Shown: positions 10,175-20,718, counted from the first letter of the stretch. The stretch is DNA of 64,000 bases from Chaetoceros tenuissimus (GCA_021927905.1 BLLK01000047.1:1922001-1986000); one strand, 5' to 3'. Translations and numbers: made by a program. Notes: a model not told the origin generated them from the sequence alone.

Positions 10175-12352
10175 TTAATTCATGTCATCAATTTCAACAG
10201 ATGCACATGATGCATCTTCTAGGGATTCTTCTTCTTCAACTGATAAAGTTGCATCAGAGAATTGATTATTCACCCATGCAAGCCTATGATGCTGACCGTC
10301 AAGGCTTGTTACCCTAATCGTAGAAGTCTTTGGATCAAAAGAAGATTTGTCAACCATGTTCTCCAAATACTTCATACCGTTCAGCTCAACATAGCTTAGA
10401 GAGTTTTCGTTAGATTCCTGAAGAGCCTTCTCCCATGCTTCAGAGTTACGACTTCCAACCAGATCGGTTGCACTAAGCTCTAGACGCTCGATAGTCTTAC
10501 TTGCTCCGATTGCCTTGGCAAGACGGATACCACACAACTTCCCTCCCTCTGCTCCCCCTACGCATGTGTCCTTGATTGTCAAAGACCTCAAGTACTTTGC
10601 ATTCTCCACCCAATCAATGAGCGCATTCATCATACTCTCGCCATACGAGAAGTGAGATACACTCAACACCTGCACTGATGGTGGCAAGTGGCGCATCAAA
10701 GCTGTAGCCTTTGCTTGTGTGAGCTTGTCCCATCCTTGATCCTTGCCAAAATCAAACATTAGTCTCTGACTTCTACCTGTCAAACCTCTATTCAAAGCTA
10801 CCAAAGCTGCCTCCCAAGTAGCATTATTTCTGTTCAATGCTGCTTTTAGTGACGATACAGTAGAAACAAACGCTCCCCGGCATACTTCGTTGACTTTTTC
10901 TGGAGCTTCAAGTTTCTTCACAAAATCGAGAACATCGCTTGTGGTATCAACATTATCGACAATAGCCTTGGTCACATCAATTGAAAGTGCTGCAAGACAT
11001 CGGATCTGTGGAAAATGCTTTTCGCGGTTGGAAGAAGCTGCGTGTGTGGTCGAGCGGTAATTTAGATCTGCTGGAGCCATACCAGAAGAGACAATACCAA
11101 CAGCATGTCTGAGCTCTTCGTCTCCATAGTCAGGATCTTCAAAGATATGATCACGAGCTGTATATACTGCCCAAACTGAGGATACTTCTTGATTTTCTGC
11201 TCTTTCTTTATCCTTTAATTGAGACATAGATAGCTCAAGTAGATATCTTGCATCCTTGAAGCCCTTGCACTCTTGATCAAGTATTGTCAGGGTTCTATGC
11301 CCTGCACACTTCATGGCGCGAGCAAATCCAGATCTCTTTAAATCAATACTTTCTGTTTCATCGCATTGCCGATGTGCGAATGCACGGATCCAGATAGGTG
11401 TATCCTCAGTCATTCCTCCTCCGCTCAGTCCAAAGACATTTGCATCGTTGTTATTAGTAGACAGAGCAAAGTCTTTGTACATTTGCTCTATGCACACCAT
11501 GGTATGAAGGAAAGGCTCTCCATTGTAGTTGTTGACGAACCATCTTGGAGGCTGTGATCCGGTTGTGGAAGGTAGACATTCAACGAGTGACTTTCCAGTT
11601 GCCTGAGTGAATGGTTTAACAACAAGGTCCAAGATGTCAAACAATGTTACTTCTCCAAGCAAAGAGTGATTATCTACTAAAGTAGTTGTTGTTTTCTTTG
11701 CTTTTTTCCTGTACAACTTTGATACTGGAATTTCATTTTCTTCACACATACGCGAAACGAGGTGAAATACAGCGCGAAGCTGTCTCAAAGTAATTGCACG
11801 ATATTGCTCTTTCAAATCATGCGCGCCATCTTCCTTCCTGTTGCGAAACTTTCCAATTTGCTTGATGTCAGATGAAGCGTCTGAATCATCATCATTTTCA
11901 CCGCTGTCATCTTTGAAGTTGCATCTTCTAGGCTTGCTCATATCAACCCATTGATCATTATGAATATATCCCTGCGTGAGCTCGAAAAATTTAGGATCTT
12001 TATCTCGCGCAGTCTCAAGTTTAGACTCTACATCAATAGTGATATGTGTTTCTGTGCTAAGGATACTCTTAATTGCTTCAAAAGCTTGCAATTCTACTGT
12101 CAAATCTTCATTAGTAATCTCAACAATCTCATGCTTTGTATTTTCCTTCTCTGTAGTGATCTGATTTCTCACTTCTTTTGTAGCTTCCTCTTCTACTCGC
12201 TTTTTCTCAAGGAAAGCTTTGACTTTTGCATCTTCAGTAGCATCTTCCTTATTCCTGTGCGGTACCTCATGTTGAGGACTTACTTTGTTCCCTTTCTTTT
12301 GAAAGCAACAACTGAATAGTCCTCCCCTTCTTTGCACTTCCTCATTTGACAT
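10175..12352 (-). CDS. paralogue 1 of a head-to-head pair; CC-motif protein with LRR-like C-terminus
   Basis: A single-exon protein of 725 aa that I do not recognise. Near the N-terminus, LFSCCFQKKGNK (adjacent Cys followed by basic residues) looks like a palmitoylation site. Residues about 20-130 are charged. A conserved block begins at KPRRCNF and LKEQYRAITLRQLRAV. From KPFTQATGKSLVECLPST to the C-terminus the protein is almost identical to its neighbour on the other strand. The last about 200 residues have LRR/RNI-like periodicity (VQVLSVSHF, LRSLTIKDT, IERLELSAT). Function is unknown; a membrane-attached scaffold or sensor is possible. It shares a 606-nt divergent promoter with its paralogue. 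Confidence 0.85.
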   Translation of the reverse strand: MSNEEVQRRGGLFSCCFQKKGNKVSPQHEVPHRNKEDATEDAKVKAFLEKKRVEEEATKEVRNQITTEKENTKHEIVEITNEDLTVELQAFEAIKSILSTETHITIDVESKLETARDKDPKFFELTQGYIHNDQWVDMSKPRRCNFKDDSGENDDDSDASSDIKQIGKFRNRKEDGAHDLKEQYRAITLRQLRAVFHLVSRMCEENEIPVSKLYRKKAKKTTTTLVDNHSLLGEVTLFDILDLVVKPFTQATGKSLVECLPSTTGSQPPRWFVNNYNGEPFLHTMVCIEQMYKDFALSTNNNDANVFGLSGGGMTEDTPIWIRAFAHRQCDETESIDLKRSGFARAMKCAGHRTLTILDQECKGFKDARYLLELSMSQLKDKERAENQEVSSVWAVYTARDHIFEDPDYGDEELRHAVGIVSSGMAPADLNYRSTTHAASSNREKHFPQIRCLAALSIDVTKAIVDNVDTTSDVLDFVKKLEAPEKVNEVCRGAFVSTVSSLKAALNRNNATWEAALVALNRGLTGRSQRLMFDFGKDQGWDKLTQAKATALMRHLPPSVQVLSVSHFSYGESMMNALIDWVENAKYLRSLTIKDTCVGGAEGGKLCGIRLAKAIGASKTIERLELSATDLVGSRNSEAWEKALQESNENSLSYVELNGMKYLENMVDKSSFDPKTSTIRVTSLDGQHHRLAWVNNQFSDATLSVEEEESLEDASCASVEIDDMN

Positions 12353-12958
12353 CTTGTTTGCCTAGTTTTAAATGTGTTCACGTAGAAATAATGAACGCTT
12401 GGAATTGATTAAATCAATTAGATATGATGAAACACGAAAAAGTACAGTACTATAATTCTACGATGTGCGCTCAAAGGTTCATAACGCACAGCAACTCCAA
12501 AAAGTATTTTGTGATGTTGGAATTAACGCATCCAAAATGAAATTTTTGAGTTGACATTAAACGTATACGGGATTGACACATCATTACTCTTTTTTTTAGA
12601 TTTTCGTATTTTCCTTTCATTTCCTTTAAACTTGTCTTGGCTGCCTTTGCACAGTAGACTATACTCGCAAAAATAGAATTAAGCTTATGCCTATTATAGG
12701 ATTTGTGAAAATGTTGCAACCAGTGCATTCGTCAAAAGCTTTCCAAATGAGAAAAAAGAAAAAGGGGAAGGGAAGCTTGATAGTGGAAAAGACAATTTTA
12801 GTCTTTTGATCCTACTGGCAAGTGTCTTGAAGAACAATTGAACACAAAACCAAACAGGCTGAGCCGTTGAATGAATAAGTCCAGTTTGAAATTGGAACAA
12901 AATTACCTTAACTCTTTTCCATACGACAACCTCCCCTACTTCGACAGATCGCGAAAAG
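12353..12958. promoter_or_regulatory. shared divergent promoter region of the paralogue pair
   Basis: The two start codons face away from each other across 606 nt. The region is AT-rich. Frames inside it look like chance. I see no long inverted repeat here, so the promoter halves appear to have diverged although the coding ends have not. Confidence 0.45.
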
Positions 12959-15589
12959 ATGGTTGCGACTTCTTCTGGTGGAATAATTCAAGATGCACTT
13001 GCAGGAAATGATCAAGAAATAAAACAATCAAGATCCTTCTTGGCATGTTGCTTTGAGAAAAGAAGCAAAGGAATGTTGAAGAAACAAAATTCAACAGTGA
13101 CAGCTACAACTTCATATGATGATATTGTCATAGCCGAATCAGATCGAAAAGATGATGACTCAGATCGAGATGGTAGAGAGCAAACTTCTGAGGAGGAAAT
13201 GAATGAAGTACTCGTATGTGCAGAATCTACCCAACAAGAGGAAACCATGAAGCACGGTAAAGAATCCGTCCAAAAGGAAGAGATGATGAAATCGATCAAT
13301 CAGAATCCAAATCAAAATCAATCGTCTTCCTGCGCGACTAATATGAATAAAGTTGAAGAGAATGTAGATGCTGAGCCTGATGAAAGTCAAGTAGCACTTA
13401 CAACAGAGAAAGATGAGAAGAAAGTTGAAGCAACTACAGAGGAGAAATTGGAGAGAGATGCTGTGGACAAGCTAGAAAAAGCCAATGAAAATGCGGAAAG
13501 TGAAACATCAATCAAAGGAGATAAAAAAGATAGTGACCTGAAGGACGCACCAGTTGAAGCAAAATCTGTAACTTTTGAAAAGGTCAAGACAAAAAAGAAA
13601 ATGTTCAAAAGTATAGATGAATTGATAGCCGCAGTGAAAAATATGGCTTCTCCCGAAGAGGAGGAGCAATTAAGTGAAGAGGAAATAGTTCAATTAAAAA
13701 TGGAGACAGCAAAGAAGAACGATCCACTATTTTATGAATTGACACAGGGATATACTTTGAACGGGAAATGGATTGAAATGGACAAACCTAGACGCTGTAA
13801 TTTCAAGTATGACGATAGTGAGGATTCAGACTCTGGTGCATCTTCTCAATTCTTTCAAATTGGAAAATACAGAAACAAGAAGGAAGATGGCGCGCAAGAT
13901 TTGAAAGAGCAATATTGTGCAATTACTTTGAGACAGTTGAGAGCAATCATGCAACTCCTACAAAGACTAATTGAAGAAGAAAAAATATCAGGCAATAAAA
14001 CCGTTGAATTGAAGAAAAATGAAGCTGAAACTTCAAAGAAATCTAAGAAGAAGAAGCAGCAGGGTAAGCAGAAAAAGGAATATACAAAGCCAAATGAGAA
14101 AAAGGTGCAGCTAGAGAACATCACAATGTATGATGTAATCGAAAATATTGTTAAACCATTCACTCAGGCAACTGGAAAGTCACTCGTTGAATGTCTACCT
14201 TCCACAGCCGGATCACAGCCTCCAAGATGGTTCGTCAACAACTACAATGGAGAGCCTTTCCTTCATACCATGGTGTGCATAGAGCAAATGTACAAAGACT
14301 TTGCTCTGTCTACTAATAACAACGATGCAAATGTCTTTGGACTGAGCGGAGGAGGAATGACTGAGGATACACCTATCTGGATCCGTGCATTTGCACATCG
14401 GCAATGCGATGAAACAGAAAGTATTGATTTAAAGAGATCTGGATTTGCTCGCGCCATGAAGTGTGCAGGGCATAGAACCATGACAATACTTGATCAAGAG
14501 TGCAAGGGCTTCAAGGATGCAAGATATCTACTTGAGCTATCTATGTCTCAAGTCAATCTTAAGACCCACGACGAAAAATCTCTTTCAACATGGACGGTAT
14601 ATACAGCTCGTGATCATATCTTTGAAGATCCTGACTATGGAGACGAAGAGCTCAGACATGCTGTTGGTATTGTCTCTTCTGGTATGGCTCCAGCAGATCT
14701 AAATTACCGCTCGACCACACATGCAGCTTCTTCCAACCGCGAAAAGCATTTTCCTACTGACCATACTCTTGCAGCACTATCAATCGATGTGACCAAGGCT
14801 ATTGTCGATAATGTTGATATCACAAGCGATGTTCTCGATTTTGTGAAGAAACTTGAAGCTCCAGAAAAAGTCAACGAAGTATGTCGGGGAGCATTTGTGT
14901 CTACTGTATCGTCACTAAAAGCAGCATTGAACAGAAATAATGCTACTTGGGAGGCAGCATTGGTAGCTTTGAACAGAGGTTTGACAGGTAGAAGTCAGAG
15001 ACTAGAGTTTGATTTTGGCAAGGATCAAGGATGGGACAAGCTCACACAAGCAAAGGCTACAGCTTTGATGCGTCACTTACCACCATCAGTACAGGTATTG
15101 AGTGTATCTCTCTGTCCGTATGGCGAGAGTATGATGAATGCACTCATTGATTGGGTAGAGAATGCAAAGTACTTGAGGTCTTTGACAATCAAGGACACAT
15201 GCGTAGGGGGAGCAGAGGGAGGAAAGCTGTGTGGTATCCGTCTTGCGAAGGCAATCGGAGCAAGTAAGACTATTGAACACCTTGAGCTTAGCGTCACTGA
15301 TCTTGTTGGAAGTCGTAACTCTGAAGCATGGGAGAAAGCACTCTTACAGTCCAGTAAATGTTCATTGCATTTTGTTGAGCTGAATGGTATGAAGTATTTG
15401 GAGAAGATGGTTGACAAATCTTCCTTTGATCCAAAGACTTCTACGATAAGGGTAACAAGCCTTGACGGTCAGCATCATAGGCTTGCATGGGTGAATAATC
15501 AATTCTCTGATGCAACTTTGTCAATTGAGCAAGAAGCATCTCTAGAAGATGCATCATGTGCATCTGTAGAGATTGATGATATGTATTAA
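12959..15589 (+). CDS. paralogue 2 of the head-to-head pair; CC-motif protein with LRR-like C-terminus
   Basis: A single-exon protein of 876 aa. It has the same plan as the opposite-strand neighbour: an N-terminal Cys pair with basic residues (FLACCFEKRSKG), then a long acidic/Lys-rich stretch (residues about 45-250) much longer than in paralogue 1. The shared block follows from KPRRCNF, with an inserted KSKKKKQQGKQ-type basic linker. From KPFTQATGKSLVECLPST onward the two proteins differ at only a few positions apart from one divergent patch after LLELSMSQ. LRR-like repeats end the protein. No known enzyme motif is seen. Function is unknown. Confidence 0.85.
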   Translation: MVATSSGGIIQDALAGNDQEIKQSRSFLACCFEKRSKGMLKKQNSTVTATTSYDDIVIAESDRKDDDSDRDGREQTSEEEMNEVLVCAESTQQEETMKHGKESVQKEEMMKSINQNPNQNQSSSCATNMNKVEENVDAEPDESQVALTTEKDEKKVEATTEEKLERDAVDKLEKANENAESETSIKGDKKDSDLKDAPVEAKSVTFEKVKTKKKMFKSIDELIAAVKNMASPEEEEQLSEEEIVQLKMETAKKNDPLFYELTQGYTLNGKWIEMDKPRRCNFKYDDSEDSDSGASSQFFQIGKYRNKKEDGAQDLKEQYCAITLRQLRAIMQLLQRLIEEEKISGNKTVELKKNEAETSKKSKKKKQQGKQKKEYTKPNEKKVQLENITMYDVIENIVKPFTQATGKSLVECLPSTAGSQPPRWFVNNYNGEPFLHTMVCIEQMYKDFALSTNNNDANVFGLSGGGMTEDTPIWIRAFAHRQCDETESIDLKRSGFARAMKCAGHRTMTILDQECKGFKDARYLLELSMSQVNLKTHDEKSLSTWTVYTARDHIFEDPDYGDEELRHAVGIVSSGMAPADLNYRSTTHAASSNREKHFPTDHTLAALSIDVTKAIVDNVDITSDVLDFVKKLEAPEKVNEVCRGAFVSTVSSLKAALNRNNATWEAALVALNRGLTGRSQRLEFDFGKDQGWDKLTQAKATALMRHLPPSVQVLSVSLCPYGESMMNALIDWVENAKYLRSLTIKDTCVGGAEGGKLCGIRLAKAIGASKTIEHLELSVTDLVGSRNSEAWEKALLQSSKCSLHFVELNGMKYLEKMVDKSSFDPKTSTIRVTSLDGQHHRLAWVNNQFSDATLSIEQEASLEDASCASVEIDDMY

Positions 15590-15753
15590 TACCAGTTTTG
15601 TATGAGGTCGATGATATCTACTAAATAAGCATGTTAAAAGATTTGAGTAAGAATGATCAATTCTCTTAAAATTAAAGTTAGAAAATTTTCAAGAAAGTAG
15701 ACTAGACCAATATTCTCCTTTTATGTACATTGATTAAATTGACATATTTCTGT

Positions 15754-16962
15754 TCAAATATAAATCACAACCACGGTAACTACAACTATAAGAGTAATTA
15801 TAGAAATGGCTATTAAAGCCATGTAGAAGATCTCGTGTTTTCTCTTTGATGACATGTTGTTCGTGTTGGTAGAACTTTTAAGTTCATTCTTTTCTCTATT
15901 GAAATTGTCACATTTTGACTCATTATCGATATTTGTCCATTGTAATTCAATGGAAGTCATACCACCGCATCTACTATCACCCCCTCCATTAATTGTGGAG
16001 AGATCCTCTTCGCGATCATTTTGGAAAACAATCCAAGGTACATCACCATGAATTTTTGTTGGTGTAAATTGGAATCCGCCTTCTTCATTCTTATCATTCT
16101 CCAAGTCAATATTGTCATTTGCCTTGAGATTTACAGTTTGTTTTTGTTCTTCCACAGGACGCTTGTTTCTAGAAAGAAATTCTCGAAACTCTGATAGAAT
16201 AGTTGCTTTATGAGCCTTTTGACTCTCTTCTCGAGTTCTTCTCCTTTTCTCCCTTTGCTTCTTCATCATTGCCGTAAAGGAGAAGTCTGTAGCACTTTGA
16301 TCCTCTGTGTAATTTGTAGAATCATCTCCATCATTGTCATCATCTCGAAAGTATTTCATTTCTACATCTTGGACAAATCTCGGTGTTTTGCCCCTTCGTC
16401 TTGATCGTTTATTTTTCTTGTGTGACTTTGTTTTCTGAATAGATAATGCCTCGACATCTTCATCCACGGAATATCCAAAGCTCAACTCACTGGGTGCTGC
16501 ACTGACTGAGCCAGCATATCCTGAGTAAACAAAAGAATCAGCATCAAGCTGCCTTTGTGAACTTGATATCGTAGAGTGCCCAATGGTACTTGCATCATTC
16601 TCTAAATCAATCTCACTCTCTTCATTTTCACCATCTGAATCATCATCGTCTAGGTTAATTACATAACTATTGATATAGTCATAGTTGTTTCCTCCCTTTC
16701 TATTGTGCGTACTGCTTTTACTTTTTGTGGATAGAGGCGTATGCAAGACTGAAGACTCCACTTCTCCACCGCCAATGATTTCAGCATTTATTATCAAGGT
16801 TGGGCTATCATGCTGATCGCTGGGTATTGTATTACTACTAAGTATTTGAAGAGGAAATCTTTCCAAGAGACTACTATTGCTACTTGTACCATCACTTGGG
16901 CTCGGCATCCCTTTGTCGCTTTTGCAATTGCTTGTAGGAGTCAATGGGCTCTTAGAAGACAT
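15754..16962 (-). CDS. hypothetical acidic protein with C-terminal membrane anchor
   Basis: A 402-aa single exon. Most of it is Ser/Asp/Glu-rich low complexity with a basic patch (KSHKKNKRSRRRGK) near residue 185 and a Lys/Arg-rich helix near 235. The last about 23 residues form one strongly hydrophobic segment (ALIAISIITLIVVVTVVVIYI) that ends the protein, the layout of a tail-anchored protein facing the cytosol. No domain is recognised. It converges with paralogue 2 across 164 nt and diverges from the RBMX2 gene. Confidence 0.75.
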   Translation of the reverse strand: MSSKSPLTPTSNCKSDKGMPSPSDGTSSNSSLLERFPLQILSSNTIPSDQHDSPTLIINAEIIGGGEVESSVLHTPLSTKSKSSTHNRKGGNNYDYINSYVINLDDDDSDGENEESEIDLENDASTIGHSTISSSQRQLDADSFVYSGYAGSVSAAPSELSFGYSVDEDVEALSIQKTKSHKKNKRSRRRGKTPRFVQDVEMKYFRDDDNDGDDSTNYTEDQSATDFSFTAMMKKQREKRRRTREESQKAHKATILSEFREFLSRNKRPVEEQKQTVNLKANDNIDLENDKNEEGGFQFTPTKIHGDVPWIVFQNDREEDLSTINGGGDSRCGGMTSIELQWTNIDNESKCDNFNREKNELKSSTNTNNMSSKRKHEIFYMALIAISIITLIVVVTVVVIYI

Positions 16963-17449
16963 ATTTTGTTTTTTTCTCTAACGCGCCTGATTCAGCTTGT
17001 GGGAAATATTTTTTGCAAGCAGTCTTTAGTTAATCCTTTTGTTCTTGTCTGTAGCTTTAAATTTCATTCGGTGTTAAATCATACTGAAGAGTTGTCATTC
17101 TTGTCGATATTTGTTTTTCCAAAAAAAACACATCCATCTCATCCATTCAATTCGGTTCCTGCTTTTTAGCCACGACTGCTTTTTTGAAAAGCTTGTCTTA
17201 GGTAGCAAGGTTTCTAGTCAAATATTATGACGTCATGCATGTAGTCATTGTGAAATCTCGAAATCTCCCTCTCCACTCTGTACTACCTTACTCTCATTCC
17301 TCGTTATCGTCTCAATATCCTTCACACTTTCATTAAGGAGCACATCCTACATATGTACCTATCATCATCTTTGAAACAGTATCCCACAATACTCGCGTAA
17401 AAAGTAAGAGGAAAAGTGATAGATTAGGCACCCTAGACTGAGTGAAAAA
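16963..17449. promoter_or_regulatory. divergent promoter with a CRE/bZIP-type palindrome
   Basis: The 487-nt region separates two divergent genes. The perfect 10-nt palindrome ATGACGTCAT lies at 17227-17236, about 215 nt before the RBMX2 start codon. TGACGTCA is the classical CRE bound by bZIP proteins. Related motifs are known to control CO2/cAMP-responsive promoters in diatoms. Binding here is inference. Confidence 0.45.
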
Positions 17450-18316
17450 ATGAATGTTATTCAAGAAATTATTCGCATCAATGAGAAAGAGCTAGAGCAA
17501 GGACTTACAAACACACCCGCGTCTTGGCATGCAAAGTATTCATCTTCTGCATGGATTTATATTGGAAATTTACCAATTCAACTTACTGAGGGAGATGTTA
17601 TAGCAGTGGTCTCACAATTTGGAGAGGTTGAAGATATTAATCTAGTGCGTGAAGAAGGGACGGGAAAAAGCAAAGGGTTTTGCTTTGTTAAATATGAAGA
17701 TTGTAGAAGTTGTGTATTGGCTGTAGATAATTTTAATGGTTCCAAGGTACTTGGTAGAAGTCTACGTGTAGATCATGTGGAAAATTATAGATTACCTAAA
17801 CATCTACGGGAGAAGGAAGAGGGAAAAGAAGACATGGAAGATTCTGGACAGGGGAATGAAAGAATTGGAGAGGACGGCGAATTAGTAGCTGGCCATGCTT
17901 ACAAAGGAAAAGCACTGGCTAATGAATACAATATATCCCAAGGACAAGACTTGTTTGCACAACCAACGCAAAATCTTGACAATATGGACAACACATCAAC
18001 GAGTGAACAGGAAAGAAAAGAAGCCAAATTACAAAGGAAGGCTGAACGTGATAGAATACGGAAGGAAAGAGAAGCTAGAAAGGAAGAACGAGAAGAAAAA
18101 AGGCGATTAAAGCGAGCAAAGGCATTAGAGAAGAATGACAAAGAAAAGGATCGAAAACAAAAGAAGAAAAAAGATTCAAAGCGGAAAAGACGTAGTCACA
18201 ACAAGGAAGATGAAGCTCGGAGACATGATTCTTTTGAGGAGTCGGATTCCTCCGTTTCAAGAGAAAATTCGTCTCGAAAGCGCTTAAAAAAGCGGGAGAG
18301 ACTAGATTCTGAATAA
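17450..18316 (+). CDS. RBMX2: RBMX2/Ist3-type spliceosomal RRM protein
   Basis: A 288-aa protein matching the Ist3/Snu17-RBMX2 family. It is the RRM subunit of the RES complex, which helps activate the spliceosome and retain pre-mRNA. The family-specific N-terminus is clear (NVIQEIIRINEKEL, then SWHAKYSSSAWIYIGNLP). The RRM spans about residues 35-115, with RNP2 IYIGNL and RNP1 KGFCFVKY, followed by the family C-terminal extension DHVENYRLPK. The rest is a long Lys/Arg/Glu-rich tail ending in Ser/Arg-rich sequence. Single exon, with ATG directly after an A-run. Confidence 0.93.
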   Translation: MNVIQEIIRINEKELEQGLTNTPASWHAKYSSSAWIYIGNLPIQLTEGDVIAVVSQFGEVEDINLVREEGTGKSKGFCFVKYEDCRSCVLAVDNFNGSKVLGRSLRVDHVENYRLPKHLREKEEGKEDMEDSGQGNERIGEDGELVAGHAYKGKALANEYNISQGQDLFAQPTQNLDNMDNTSTSEQERKEAKLQRKAERDRIRKEREARKEEREEKRRLKRAKALEKNDKEKDRKQKKKKDSKRKRRSHNKEDEARRHDSFEESDSSVSRENSSRKRLKKRERLDSE

Positions 18317-18380
18317 TTTCTCTTAGAATGCGGGAAAGTTACAAAAATGTTGTTTATTTCTATCTTATTTCAATACTTCT

Positions 18381-20101
18381 TTACATTCCTGGAATAACAT
18401 TGCTGTTATCACGATATTGGACGCTATTCTCTAGACCAAGCATGCTTTGGCTAATGTTTGACTGATACACATTATTCGGCTGCTGCTGAGTGTTGTTCTC
18501 ATTTGTGATTACATTAGTTGGTATTGTCCCATCAGTGTTTGTATCCTTCGGCATTTGAGAATTGTCAATATTCACATTGCCAGCATCTTGACCATTACTT
18601 TCTCCTGGAACATGAAGCGACTCCAGTTTAGGTAATAGCTGAGCCCACACCTGCTCCATCTTTTGGTTATAATCAATTTGTAGATTAATATAGTCCAATA
18701 CTACACGTCTCATATCGTCTCCTTTCTCTCTCTTGAACCGATCAACTTCTCTCAAGACTCTTTGAGATACAGTTGCAAACGCATCTCTTGCGGCATCAGC
18801 TGCAGCTTCTCCTCTCTTGAGAGACATTTCCGCGCCATATGCTTTTGCTTCTGAGCCAGGAGTTGCTCTTAATTTCGCAAGATTTGCTCGTTTTGCATTC
18901 ACTTCCGCCAAACATGAACTGTAGGTCAGTCTTCGATTATGTCTCTTTTCCAAAGCAATCTTTACAGATTGGATTGTTTTAAGGTAATCTTTCAGAGGTT
19001 CTTCAAATTGTCTCATTTCTGCTTCTGAATGAGTCATACTTACACCTGATAGTTCATCAGCAGCTGAACCCATATTTTCAAGCGCATGTCCTAGATCATC
19101 CGCTTCACTCTGACCCAAAACATGAAAGGCGACTCCAAATTCATGTAATCCATTAGCGATTTCCTTGTTTTTCTTCACAAGGGCCGATGCCTGTTGCTGA
19201 ACATTCTTCATCTGTTTTTCTAACCCTTCAACATACCTCTCAATCTCTTGGAACAAATCATCATCTGGCGATCTGACAAGTTCTCCAGCAATAGATGTTT
19301 TAGTCTCTGCAAACCACTTTTTGATCCCGTCCTTTTTTGGAGGAGGATAATTTGGCATCATCATTTGGCTATTATTCATCATCATACTGTTGTTCATTCC
19401 ATAATTATTATTTGGCATCTGACCATAATTCATGGACTGATTCATATTCATCTGCTGGTTACCCATGTTCATACTAGCTGCCATGTTGACTGACATACCC
19501 ATTATCTGCTCCTGGCACAGATTTTGCATTTTTGGCAGTTTGAAAAGTGATGTCATCAGCTCTGAGAAATATATCCAAACATTTTGCATCATAAAGTTCT
19601 GGATGAACTGCTACCCTTCTCAAGAATCTCTCAAGTGCTTGTCTTCTTTCTTCAATAAAAGAAGTTGAAAATCGTGATACAGCCTGTTTTTCAGGTAGAG
19701 GAGGAACGACTGCCCCTGCCCTTTCTTTATGCAAACGATTGTACAGCCATAAGAAATCAGAATAGCGCCGAAGTACTGCAGATGCGTTTGAGTTTTGAAA
19801 GACATCTTCTGTAATGTTTTGTGATGGTGGTGGAGGACGAACATCTACTCTATAGGATGTGTACTTGTTCATCCCTTCCGAATGTTGGACAGGATCTGAA
19901 ACCTATGAATATTCATACATTGTGTTAGATGTCGGACTTTTGATCGTGATGGAAGGGATGTGGAATGAACATCTTCAGCTCTTGTTCTGATAACTAACTG
20001 AAAACATGTAATTTTCATCAAGAACTAAAAGGTAGCTATGGAATAACACTTACAGTAATAAATTGAGCAGCATCCTCTGGTTGTTCGTGTGCTGGATTCA
20101 T
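18381..20101 (-). CDS. sorting nexin with PX and BAR domains (SNX1/Vps5-like)
   Basis: A PX-BAR sorting nexin that binds PI3P on endosomes and works with retromer in recycling. Exon 1 (20101-20054) encodes MNPAHEQPEDAAQFIT. After a 151-nt intron, exon 2 starts at 19902 and holds the PX domain (about residues 27-140) with RRYSDFLWLYNRL, VPPLPEK and RRQALERFLRRV. The BAR part (18381 to about 19470) lies in another frame behind an Asn/Met-rich linker. The two parts join in frame only if 19498-19474 (25 nt, GTATGT...GCTAG) is removed as a micro-intron, giving 514 aa. Otherwise a one-base assembly or real frameshift must lie in the linker. The C-terminus is Gln/Asn-rich. Confidence 0.83.
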
Positions 20102-20718
20102 TGTTGACGATTCGTTCTACCTATCTTCACTTTTTTGTTACTATAACAAGTTCTTGTTTAGAAAGTTCCTTCTGTTTGATTACGATTTGATTGATCTCTT
20201 GATGTAAGCTTTCATTCTGGTGCACCTCACCTTTCTTCCTTCTATTCTGTTCTTGGTACGTATCATAGTCACATACGTACATAGTAATAGGAATTCTCTC
20301 TCGGAGGAGTTTTGATAACCTATGATTCGAAATATTCCTTTATTTTTACTTTTTAGTCGTGAGTGAGGCAAATAAGACTACCTTGACAACAGTTGACAAT
20401 CACAAATTTGGCAAGTCTCATTTTTCTACGTAGAACATCATCTTCAAGGTTTGTAGTGAAAAGAGAACAACACAACAGTGAGTATTTTGTTTTCGCATAT
20501 GGATTAGTAGCTCACCATCAAGCTTTTGGTCGATCCTAGTACTTTGGCGCAAGTATCATAAAGAAGGAGCACTTTCTTCATAATACACTCTTTCAAATAA
20601 AGAATCACTCAAATTGCTTTTGAATAGCATTAGAGAAGCATCTATCTCTCCTAGGTAATAAATAGCGCAATAAGAAATTTGTAATCTAGGGACCATAGAT
20701 AACCCAAGCACACAAAGA
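20102..20718. other. divergent intergenic region
   Basis: The spacer separates the sorting nexin (-) and the EGF-repeat gene (+) start codons. It is AT-rich and I see no RNA gene or convincing frame. A minus frame over 20556-20861 is the complement of the signal-peptide exon and has no family features. Confidence 0.4.

Noticed and set aside
11951-12319. 122-aa plus-strand frame opposite paralogue 1
   Set aside because: It is a shadow of conserved minus-strand coding. Matching shadows appear opposite paralogue 2 because the DNA is nearly identical.
16810-17169. 119-aa plus-strand frame over the start of the tail-anchored protein and the divergent promoter
   Set aside because: It overlaps the supported minus-strand N-terminus and has no domain or signal features.
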